Positions 55,281 to 64,000 of a stretch of DNA of 64,000 bases are shown here, in pieces. The position numbers and the translations under genes were made by a program. Within the stretch, counting starts at the first letter, position 1, and every line of letters starts with the position of its first letter. The stretch lies in assembly GCA_949318235.1 (NCBI GenBank), contig OX439133.1, positions 13,896,757 through 13,960,756 on the forward strand, in the 5' to 3' direction. The notes beneath the pieces are model-generated. The model made no database searches. It worked only from the letters and a program-made list of their open reading frames with translations, and was not told where the DNA came from. This stretch comes from Ecdyonurus torrentis (lineage: Eukaryota > Arthropoda > Insecta > Ephemeroptera > Heptageniidae).

Positions 55281-56279
55281 ACGTTACTTTGTGCAATGTT
55301 GTTAATCTATATATAGAAATAACAAGTTAGCGTTATAGTTAACTTAACGTTAACGATTTTACGTTAACGACTACAAGACTAATGCTATAAGGTTATTATG
55401 ATATCAGAGTGCAAAATGTTATTATTTTGTTTAAAAAATACACACTTAAAAATTGCAATGAATGAGGAAGACTAAGATTTTTTTTTTAAAATATGTATAT
55501 TCTAAAAGAGGAAATAAATCGATAATTTTGATGTAAGATTTTGATATTTTGGAGTTCATTGTGAATTTTTAAAAATTAATTAAAAAAATACTTAACAAAC
55601 TCAATTTTTTAAAAAAATTGAATATTTATCATGATGCTCTCTTTTAGAATATTATGCCCCTAATCACCCCTGAAAAGATTGTCTTCCTTTTTATTAAAAG
55701 AATTGCAAAATGGTGTATATTTTATTTTGTTTTTTAAATTTTGTTCATATGCTATAATATTTTAGTGTTTTATTTAGCTGTAATAATCAAATAATAATTA
55801 AAGTATTTTTTGTTGCTATCAGTTTTTATTTGTATTGTGTATTAATATTTTTTATTAAATTGTATAGAAAAATATAATAAAAAATATTGCAATAAAAATC
55901 AAGGAGCTTTGATTTTTTTTCCTTTTTATCATTTTTCCAAATTTTAAATTTTTTTACTTTTATAAACTGCCACATCAATTTCATTTTTTTTGGCAGCACT
56001 ATCCAGTAAATATCCAAATAATAAAAATAAAACATGCTGGCCAAACTAATAAAAATTTCTTTAAAAAATTTTTAGTTTAATTTTAAGTAAATTTCAACTT
56101 AAAAGGTGACTTATGAGAATAAGTATAAAAAGAAGTAATTAATAGTTAATATTTAGTAAAAATAGTTAACTTTACAGTGAAATTTTAATTAATTTGATAA
56201 TTTTATCTAGTGTAAAAAAAAAAATTATTATCACATTTTATTCCTGTTACGTTGGCAATATTTAAAGGTTAAAAAGTGA
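55281..56279. other. Intergenic AT-rich stretch upstream of CHTOP
   Basis: Nothing recognised; the CHTOP promoter must lie in or just after it, but no element can be assigned. Confidence 0.45.
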
Positions 56280-56386
56280 AAAGTGAAGCCATTTGCAAAG
56301 AAGTAAACGTAAAGAAAATTTTTCATATAAATAATCCAATTTTCATCGTTTGGAAGACTTTTTTGTGCAGTTTAAAGATCCCAAAG
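56280..56386 (+). other. CHTOP: Possible non-coding 5' UTR exon of CHTOP
   Basis: The start-codon exon has an acceptor upstream (TTTCCAG at 56951, 13 bases before the ATG), so a 5' UTR exon must exist. The nearest good donor in this strand is AAAG|GTTAGT at 56387. The left boundary is not defined; 56280 is only a placeholder. Other donors are possible. Confidence 0.3.
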
Positions 56387-56964
56387 GTTAGTATTTAATT
56401 TTCTGCTTAAAATAATCTAATATTTGTAAAGTTATAAGTCATAATTTAACGTTGAACTTGATTTACAAAATTGGGGTCATGAATGTAGGTGGGGTTTGAT
56501 TGCGTAGACTGATGAAAAGTGTGAAAAATATGACATTTAATGAGTTTTTCTATGTTTTTACTACACTTTCTCTTTAAACTTTACTTGTTTAAGTATGATA
56601 GTGACATTTTATTTGTTTATTTCTGTTAAAATATATTGAAAATATTGAAAAAATAGTTTTTTTTAACATTGCCTTATTTGGCCATCTTGCCGTGACTATC
56701 AAAAAGATTCACTTTTAACACCATTTTTTTTTTATTTATAAAATAATATTTTTAGGTCATTACTACTATTAAAATGATAAATTACAAGAAAACTACAGAA
56801 TATTTGGTCTATTAAATATATTTTTTATATGATTAATTATCAGTTGTCACTTTATCTTCCATTTTGCGTAGTAAAATTCATAATCAAACATTCTCGTACA
56901 TATTCGTACGAATTGATTTTTGATCGTACGTGTTTTTTCTTTTGTTTCCAGGATCTTTGCAAAA

Positions 56965-57029
56965 ATGGCAGGAATGTCACTCAAGAAAATTGTTCTTAAA
57001 AATAAAACAGCTTTATCTTTGAATGAACG
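56965..57029 (+). CDS. CHTOP: CHTOP coding exon 1 (residues 1-21, plus two bases)
   Basis: ATG at 56965 in the context AAAAATGG, donor GAACG|GTGAGA at 57030. It encodes MAGMSLKKIVLKNKTALSLN and a split Arg codon. The exon itself begins at 56952 after TTTCCAG, giving 13 bases of 5' UTR. Confidence 0.88.
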
Positions 57030-60000
57030 GTGAGAAAATCCGCAATACATAACAAAAATGCGGCTATTGAAAATATCGGCTTTTAGCCGAATAACTTGAA
57101 GAAAAAACAAGAAATCTTTTGATTTTTTTTGAATATGTTTCTATTTTTCTACAAAAATGAAGTCTGATCTATTATGTTATTGATGTTATTATTTTCCGAG
57201 CAAAATATTATTTTTGCTCCATATGTCCATCGTATATAAACTTTTTTTAAAAAGTTTTATAATGGACAATTTTTTTCAGCCGTTAATTTTGGACTCTTAA
57301 ATTATTTTAATTTAAATAATTATTTGAAATGCATTAAAATGCTCTTACCCCTCTTTATTGAGAGGGAGGATGCGTTCAAATGCACTAAAAGAGCTAACTT
57401 TTAAGTTTTTTTTAATTAAAAAATTAAACATTTTATGATTTAAATTTATCACCGTTACCCCTCTTTTTTTTTGAGGGAGGTCATTGAAAGAAATGACATC
57501 ACTTTTACGATAAAATATTTAAAAGTCAAATTTTTAATCTATGTTTAAAAATTGTTAAAACCCCTCGATGTTTAATACTTCCGAGGGAGAGTGCATTTCT
57601 AAGTGGTTTTAATATCAAAAATTTCTTTAAAAAAACATAAAAAACAATAAAATAAAAACGCCTAATTTTCCATTTACTTTAAAATTGAGTTTTTACCCCT
57701 CTTGGAATTTTGCATTTCAAAATATTTTATGATTTATACATATATTGCCACTAAAATGCAATATTTGGAAGTTATATGTGCAAAAATTGCCTAAACCCCT
57801 CATTTTTCCAATGAGGGAGAGGTTGCATTTCTAAATACCATACCAGATGCCACAAAAATGCAATAAACAAAGCTAAAATATAAATTTTACTGTGCAAAAA
57901 AATTGCCCAAACCCCTTTTCTTCCATCAAGCGAGAAGGGAGACTTATAAAAGTGGCACAGATTTAATAGTTTATAATAATATTCAGTGCTGTAAGAATTA
58001 AAGCTAAATTTAAAGTTTTGGCTGCACAAAACATTGCTTTAACCTCTCATTTCTTATCATTAAATGAGGGAGATTGAAAAAAATGGCAAAACAATACATT
58101 GTTTATTTCAATGCAACAAAATAAAATTATTTTCTGTTTTAAAGTCATTCTAACCCCTCATTATTTCCCTTGGAAATTTTTGAGGGAGATGGTAAACAAA
58201 CACTAAAAGTTTGCCCATAAATGCAACTTTCAAAATTGCTCTAAACCCCTCAAATTTTAACATCATTTTCTGAGGGAGGTTGCATATCACACTGCACATG
58301 AGCTTAGAAAAGAAAAATCATAGAAATGCAACTAATATTTAATGAGTCCAATATTTTATATATATCTATATGGCTGAAAACGTACATGAAAAATTCTTAC
58401 GATAGACCTTGGGAATACCTTTGATTATTAACAGCTTTACGTTCCTGCGACATCAAAATGAACAACACGTCAACCCTGAAGTGATGGTTGTTCCTAATCT
58501 TGGACGTGGTGATATGATGAGGCAGCAGAGAGTGAACATGCAACGTGCGTCTGCTAAGAATAGACGTCTAGCGTTGCAGATGGAGAATAGACCTGCTGTA
58601 GCTGCTGCTCTCAGGATTAAAAAGGTTTTTTTGAGTGGTTATTGAAGAATATTGATGTGTTGGGTAATTATGTGGGGGTTAAGTAGTAGAATTGGTGTTT
58701 GTTTTTGTTTCGTGGGACAATTTAAGCAGCTGATCCATTTAAAAAAAAAAAGTGTATTGTTTTAAGAAAAATTACTGTCCCGGAAGCATATTTACAAACC
58801 CTCTACACGTACAGCATAGCCTTTAAATAATGTACGCTGATTGGCCAGAATACGCGGAAGGGTTGAATTTTTTTTCATAAAATAGTCCGATTGGAAACGT
58901 TGAAGTTTAAATGTTGATATTGAAATAATTGTCCACGTTTTAACATCACAAAAGTCTACTCATTGTTCCCTATCGTGTAATAATTATTAGATGCTAAATA
59001 TTTAGTGTCAAACATTTTTATTATAATAATAACAAGTTGTTTTTTCATACATTGTTGCCTTATTTTACAGAATTTATTTGTATATAAATACTTATACATG
59101 TTATTTCATATAAGATATTAATGATATTCATAGCGCAATGGTGTAAGTCTCTAACTCACCATTCGATTTTTTTATTAAGTATGGGTTCGAATCCTGAGAG
59201 TAGCAAACTTTTTAGTTTCTTTTTTTCTTCTATATAACCTTAACGTATGGATAAAAAAATGCACAAAATAACAAAGTCCACTAAAATTGAAATAATTTTA
59301 TTTATTTTTTAATATTTATTTTTCTTTGAATTTATTTAATTTTTTTCGTACCATTTTTATTTAAATGTTGCAAAACTGACGATCATAAAAAATAGCGAAT
59401 ATTATTTTAGATAAATATTTAATATTAATATTGATTCCTAATTTAAAAATCAGGTAGAGAAAATCATTTAAAATATACACACAGCGTATGATTATATTTT
59501 ATATAAATTTTTATTTGGATACAATATGTTTATAATGTATAAAATGACTGCTCTGGATATTATAGAAAATGAAAGTGTTGAATGTAAAATTCTTGTGGAA
59601 TATAATCGATTTTAAGAGTACAAAATAAAAATAAGATCTTCTTATTCTTAAAGAAAATAATTCACAATACTGGCAATTACATACGAGTAAGGTGTAATGG
59701 TAAAGTCAAAGTCAACAATTAGATTTTTTTTTCTTTTCTTGCGTCCGAAGTCCGAAGTTTGAATCTAATCTTAATAATGAATAATAATAAGAAATATGGT
59801 AATAACACACAAGAATAGTTCTCCTTTCTATATAATTAAAATTTGGCTATGTCACTTTAACAACAAAAATTAAATAGCATCATATAGAGTCAAAGAAATA
59901 CTGGTTGACTCTGCGTTGATGCTATTTAATTTTTGTTCTTAAAGTGACATAGCCAAATCTTATATAGAAAGGAGAATTAACTGCTTAAAATATCAATAAC

Positions 60001-61982
60001 ATGAATAAATGACAAACATATACGTATCATGTATTAAAGTGTAACTAAAATTTCCCTTCAATAAATATGACATATTACTCATGCAGTTGGGTGACGATCG
60101 CGAAGAACCATAAATTTTGAATGATATAAACCTTTCCAAATTTATTTTCCTATATATATTCTAAAGCTTCAATAACTTTGCGTAAATTACATCATATTTC
60201 TAAATATTGTATTCCTTTTGATACTATATATTCTTGTGTGTTATTACCATATTTCTTATTATTATTCATTATTAAGATTAGATTCAAACTTCGGACTTCG
60301 GACGCAAGAAAAGAAAAAAAAATCTAATTGTTGACTTTGACTTTACCATTACACCTTACTCGTATGTAATTGCCAGTATTGTGAATTATTTTCTTTAAGA
60401 ATAAGAAGATCTTATTTTTATTTTGTACTCTTAAAATCGATTATATTCCACAAGAATTTTACATTCAACACTTTCATTTTCTATAATATCCAGAGCAGTC
60501 ATTTTATACATTATAAACATATTGTATCCAAATAAAAATTTATATAAAATATAATCATACGCTGTGTGTATATTTTAAATGATTTTCTCTACCTGATTTT
60601 TAAATTAGGAATCAATATTAATATTAAATATTTATCTAAAATAATATTCGCTATTTTTTATGATCGTCAGTTTTGCAACATTTAAATAAAAATGGTACGA
60701 AAAAAATTAAATAAATTCAAAGAAAAATAAATATTAAAAAATAAATAAAATTATTTCAATTTTAGTGGACTTTGTTATTTTGTGCATTTTTTTATCCATA
60801 CGTTAAGGTTATATAGAAGAAAAAAAGAAACTAAAAAGTTTGCTACTCTCAGGATTCGAACCCATACTTAATAAAAAAATCGAATGGTGAGTTAGAGACT
60901 TACACCATTGCGCTATGAATATCATTAATATCTTATATGAAATAACATGTATAAGTATTTATATACAAATAAATTCTGTAAAATAAGGCAACAATGTATG
61001 AAAAAACAACTTGTTATTATTATAATAAAAATGTTTGACACTAAATATTTAGCATCTAATAATTATTACACGATAGGGAACAATGAGTAGACTTTTGTGA
61101 TGTTAAAACGTGGACAATTATTTCAATATCAACATTTAAACTTCAACGTTTCCAATCGGACTATTTTATGAAAAAAAATTCAACCCTTCCGCGTATTCTG
61201 GCCAATCAGCGTACATTATTTAAAGGCTATGCTGTACGTGTAGAGGGTTTGTAAATATGCATCCCGGAATCCAAGTTTTTTATTTTAGAGACACTCAAAA
61301 TGTAAGACTTGCACCATGATATAAGGAGAGATGGTAGTTGCACTCCTATGCTCGGATTCGAAATAAAATTACGTCGCGGCAGCGCTGCAAGCGAGTTTCC
61401 CGCCTTCCCAAATCGATCAAGTGCCAATGTATAAGCATAGGGAAAAAGGACTAAATCCGTCATAACTTCTGAACGCGTGAAGTGTTAACAATAAAAATTG
61501 CACCAAATTAATCAGCATAATTTTCTCGATTTTTTGATATGCATTTTAGTTAACTTTGTTAATTATGTGAATTTTACAATAAAATTATATGCAAAATAAC
61601 CGCAAACGTATTAGTTTTAAGTTCTGAAAAAATAAATGTTAACAATTCATTACGAAAAAATAGAAAAAATAAATACGAAAATTTCCTATGTTAAATTTTA
61701 AAATGTAATCGAAATGGGAAGCGCGCGAAGAGCAAGCGAGAGAGAGCAACTACGACAAAATTTTATTTCAGCGCCCCCTACAAACGCAGCATAGGAGTGC
61801 AACTACCATCTCTCCTTATATCATGACTTGCACGTTAGAACTCAAAAAGTCATGATTTAGTTATGGCCTGTTCACAATAATGCATACATTCACGTAAGTT
61901 TCACATAACAATCCAAATAACATTGTTTGTTATATCTTCATATGAAAAGTTACGTAAGTTTGCACATTATTGTGAGCTCGGG

Positions 61983-62017
<35 letters not shown>

Positions 62018-63098
62018 TGTGATTGATAAAAGGTGTTAGTTAGTTTTATTGACATTGAAGATAAAGATAATTTTTGTGATGATTAGGAATGTGTTAAAAA
62101 ATAAAAATAAATAAAAATGGGATAAGGGGGTAGGAATAGTTGTAATACATCCAATAATATCTCGCGCCCATCTTTTGTTATCAAGTTTGGATTTTAAAAA
62201 AAAAAAAAAAAAAAAAAGCTATTGAGCCAGCTATTAAATAATAAGTGAAAGTTTATGAATTTATAATAGAGCCTTATTGTTCAAAATAAAAAAGTTACGT
62301 ATTCAAAAAATATTTTAAGAGATTAACGTTGAACCTATAAGAATATAGTAAGCCTACATAGTTAAGAAAGTGTAGGAGTACTTGGCTTAACATTAAATAT
62401 AGGTATTATATTCTTTCATATTGCATAATAAAACCAATTTTATATAAGAGAAAATTAAGAAAAAAAAATCAAGGCTTGCGGATATTTTGTAAAATAATTG
62501 TACTTTTGCAGGTTTTACTTTTTTTTTTTTTTTTTATTATTTTATTGTTGTTGAACTTTTAGAGTTTGGGGGTTAATTTGTATTTTGGGATTAAATATGG
62601 CATGAGTATTTATTGTTGTTTTGTGTGGCATGAAGAATGTTGGGTGTCTAATAATTAAAAGCTACTCCAGCTTTTATTATAAGGTTCATTTTTTTATTAG
62701 AAAATAATAAACAATGGCCTCAACTAAAAGTGTGAGATATCTGTTACCTGCTTCCAAGCTGCATTCATATGGCAACTGTGTTTTGTCTACAACTTAATTG
62801 CATTAAGGAAATGGGTCACTGACTTTAAGGATTGTATTTTTTATAACTTTTCTCTACAGCTTGTGACAAGACAAACATTTATTTAAAAAAACCTTAAATC
62901 AACCTAACTTTGGTTTAGAAAAAAAAAAATGGCAAATTTACAAAATAGATTTAAAAAAAATGGTTCAGTGGGGAAGAAGAAGAAGAAGAAGAAGAAGAAG
63001 AAGAAAAAAAAAATCAAAGTACTAGCACATGATTTTGAGTTTCTGGCTTGATTCAACATATTTTCTTGTGTAGAAATGCAATAGCTATAACTCGGGTT

Positions 63099-63129
<31 letters not shown>

Positions 63130-63510
63130 AGTTTTTTAATGAGTTCTTCACTCATTGTGTTGAGATCATGTGTTTGGGATATATAATAACACAATAACTA
63201 CTAATAAAAAAATGCTGTCATATCGTATATACCTCTTCAAAGTAAAATTTGCTAGCTCTAAGAAACACACTGCCATATGAATGCCCCCCCCCCCCCCTCA
63301 ATAAGTTCAATATACTGTATTACTAATGTTATAATATTTGACAGCGTAACATGCGTCAACGTGTTGGCCTGGCTGCTGCTGCTCCACAAATGAACGTGAA
63401 GGAACGTCTGACGTTGTCTCCTCGTGCCAGGTTGGGCTGGCGTGGTCGTGGTGGCATGACCAGGGGACAGCAGCGTGGTAACGTGCAGCAACGTGGACTG
63501 CAACTGAGAG
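56965..63510 (+). CDS. CHTOP: CHTOP ortholog (Friend of PRMT1), 5' part, runs off the window
   Basis: Three coding exons (56965-57029, 58435-58624, 63345-63510) join in phase into 140 codons plus one base; the gene continues beyond 64000. The N-terminus reads MAGMSLKKIVLKNKTALSLN followed by ERF, matching the family's KVVLKSTTKMSLNERF start. The second exon carries RASAKNRRLALQMENRPAV, the clearest family signature. The third enters the Arg/Gly-rich region (RLGWRGRGGMTRGQQRGN). Established for the family: a nuclear protein that binds PRMT1, is arginine-methylated in its GAR region, joins TREX (THO, UAP56, ALYREF) and promotes mRNA export. The vertebrate gene is reported to autoregulate by intron retention, which makes the structured intron 1 here notable. 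The GAR core and C-terminal UAP56-binding end lie outside the window. Confidence 0.9.
57347..58278 (+). repeat. Nine-unit periodic array of ACCCCTC...GAGGGAG hairpins in CHTOP intron 1
   Basis: ACCCCTC (or one-base variants) occurs at 57347, 57457, 57560, 57695, 57795, 57911, 58042, 58153 and 58245, spaced 92-135 bp. In eight of nine units it is followed after 10-25 bases by GAGGGAG or GAAGGGAG (57362, 57473, 57583, 57932, 58066, 58182, 58272, and 57813), able to pair as a stem. Units also share flanks such as ATTGC-TAAACCCCTC before and GGTTGCATTTCTAAA after. It fills most of the 1.4-kb intron between residues 21 and 22 of CHTOP. Confidence 0.85.
58435..58624 (+). CDS. CHTOP: CHTOP coding exon 2 (residues 22-85)
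   Basis: Acceptor TTAACAG at 58434 and donor AAG|GTTTTT at 58625. It encodes the end of SLNERF, then QRASAKNRRLALQMENRP and AAALRIKK. The donor is weak at +3 to +6 (TTTT rather than AAGT); it is supported only because the next exon joins in frame with family-like sequence. Confidence 0.92.
59124..59213 (+). repeat. tRNA-like pol III module in left arm of the foldback element
   Basis: An A-box-like TAGCGCAATGGTG (59131) is followed by a good B-box GGTTCGAATCC (59184-59194) and a TTTTT terminator (59209). Acceptor and anticodon stems do not pair well, so it is tRNA-derived rather than a working tRNA gene. Confidence 0.5.
59688..59775 (+). repeat. Second, weaker tRNA-like segment near the inner end of the left arm
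   Basis: GGTGTAATGGTAAAG (59691) resembles an A box and AGTTTGAATCTAATC (about 59757) a degenerate B box, separated by a T-rich run. Its mirror copy lies near 60271-60358. Confidence 0.3.
59819..59976. repeat. Inverted-repeat MITE nested in the foldback spacer
   Basis: Two arms of about 70 bp (59819-59893 and 59905-59976), carrying TTTGGCTATGTCACTTTAA and its complement, pair around an 11-base centre with a few mismatches. Confidence 0.7.
60833..60922 (-). repeat. tRNA-like pol III module in right arm (mirror copy)
   Basis: Exact mirror of the left-arm module: the B-box reads GGATTCGAACC on the plus strand near 60852, the A-box near 60903-60915. Transcription from the two modules would converge on the element's centre. 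Confidence 0.5.
61315..61825. mobile_element. 511-bp non-autonomous DNA transposon with 38-bp TIRs and 8-bp TSD
   Basis: The ends CATGATATAAGGAGAGATGG and its reverse complement continue as a perfect match of 38 bp, through GCACTCCTATGCT. ACTTGCAC is duplicated on both flanks (61307-61314, 61826-61833). The interior is GC-richer than the surrounding intron and has no transposase frame. The 8-bp duplication fits hAT-type elements. It lies in CHTOP intron 2, 53 bp from the foldback element. Confidence 0.85.
61834..63344. other. Rest of CHTOP intron 2
   Basis: AT-rich intron with homopolymer runs (T near 61985-62015, A near 62199-62217, T near 62520-62535, T near 63101-63130), a GAA microsatellite (62973-63004) and a C run near 63284. 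No gene seen. Confidence 0.6.
63345..63510 (+). CDS. CHTOP: CHTOP coding exon 3 (residues 86-140, plus one base)
   Basis: Acceptor TTGACAG at 63344 and donor AGAG|GTGAGG at 63511. It encodes RNMRQRVGLAAAAPQMNVKE and then LSPRARLGWRGRGGMTRGQQ, the start of the Arg/Gly-rich stretch where PRMT1 substrates lie. GC content and codon use are markedly higher than the surrounding intron. Confidence 0.88.
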
Positions 63511-63654
63511 GTGAGGCTTACCTTTAAATACCTGGTGACTGGGGAAATTTTGTACTGTTTTACTAAAGTGGGGCACAGTCAAAAATTAAATTTTGCAGTG
63601 TTTAAATGGGAATACTATAATAAATATATGAGAGTGGGTGTTGAAGCAACCAAG

Positions 63655-64000
63655 AACTAGACCACATAAAACAGCATGTTCTTTTAATGATCAAACACAA
63701 AATGTGACTCCAAAACTGATGACCATTTTTACCAGAATGTAAATATAGCCCTGCCCGATTATATAGCCCTGCCACCAAAACCCAAGTTTAAAAGACTATA
63801 TTAGTCAAGATGGTAACTAAAAACTCTATGTTGTTAGTATTTTAATCTAATTATGTACTACACAAATTAACATATTATGTTATTATATTTATTATATATT
63901 TGTATGTAAGAAAAATGTACACATGTTTTTGTGTTTAATAAACAAATAAAAAAAATATAGCCCCACAAGAGAGTGAAGTGAACATACTGTAAAGTATGCA
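63655..64000. repeat. Family B TTAA MITE, interrupted, cut by the window edge
   Basis: It begins TAGACCACATAAAACAGCAT, the reverse-orientation end of family B, and resumes after the insertion with CCCCACAAGAGAGTG and ACTGTAAAGTATGCA. Confidence 0.7.
63744..63958 (+). mobile_element. Poly-A-tailed insertion interrupting a TTAA MITE
   Basis: The MITE's conserved ATATAGCCC/ATAGCCCCAC segment is split: ATATAGCCC occurs on the left and again after AATAAACAAATAAAAAAAA on the right. This fits a retrotransposed segment with an A-rich tail and a short target duplication. No coding frame remains. Confidence 0.45.

Larger units (their letters stand above)
58786..61261. mobile_element. 2.48-kb foldback element, 1,032-bp inverted arms, candidate 8-bp TSD
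   Basis: Arms 58786-59817 and 60229-61260 are reverse complements with the same coordinate sum (120046) at inner and outer ends, so no net indel; every stretch I compared was identical. TCCCGGAA flanks both sides (58778-58785 and 61262-61269), a candidate 8-bp target-site duplication. The 411-bp spacer contains a smaller nested inverted repeat. I see no transposase frame, so it is non-autonomous. It sits inside CHTOP intron 2. Confidence 0.85.

Noticed and set aside
58786..61261. Large inverted repeat as a pure assembly artefact
   Set aside because: Not dismissed entirely, but the matching TCCCGGAA flanks and an unrelated spacer favour a real insertion; long reads are needed to settle it.
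63258..63582. Two minus-strand frames over CHTOP exon 3
   Set aside because: Antisense shadows of the Arg/Gly-rich exon.

Overview
This is an AT-rich eukaryotic window, clearly from an animal. It carries exons of two metazoan genes with canonical GT-AG introns, surrounded by a very dense load of short non-autonomous DNA transposons (MITEs), tRNA-like (SINE-type) segments and long microsatellites. I cannot fix the phylum from sequence alone; the repeat content and intron sizes suggest a marine invertebrate, but that is inference. There is no bacterial, viral or organellar gene content, no CRISPR array and no intact transposase or reverse transcriptase reading frame.

Layout. Positions 1-35766 hold no gene I can support. 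They hold a tRNA-derived SINE at the left edge, a tRNA-like segment near 5.85 kb, many copies of at least eight MITE families, and large CT, GA, AT, CAA, ATTG, GAAT/GAAC and CGAA microsatellites. Positions 35767-52488 (+) hold a complete 12-exon ortholog of ARMH3 (C10orf76), 687 codons, whose exon phases join without a break. A 200-base assembly gap (39194-39393) lies inside intron 1. Positions 52489-56386 are intergenic and full of nested palindromic elements. From 56965 (+) the first three coding exons of a CHTOP (chromatin target of PRMT1 / TREX component) ortholog are visible; the gene runs off the right edge.

How the parts relate. ARMH3 acts at the Golgi (PI4KB/GBF1 axis) and CHTOP in nuclear mRNA export; they are adjacent in the same orientation and I infer no functional link. 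The more unusual content is non-coding: a 2.48-kb foldback element with 1,032-bp near-perfect inverted arms, a candidate 8-bp target duplication and pol III-type boxes inside CHTOP intron 2; a nine-unit periodic array of CCCCTC...GAGGGAG hairpins filling CHTOP intron 1; a palindrome made of palindromes in ARMH3 intron 1; a 1.3-kb inverted-repeat element carrying GAGCGCGCTCACGCTCA iterons in ARMH3 intron 4; and the octamer TGACGTCA (the CREB/ATF site), counted by eye 34 times, mostly inside four MITE families.
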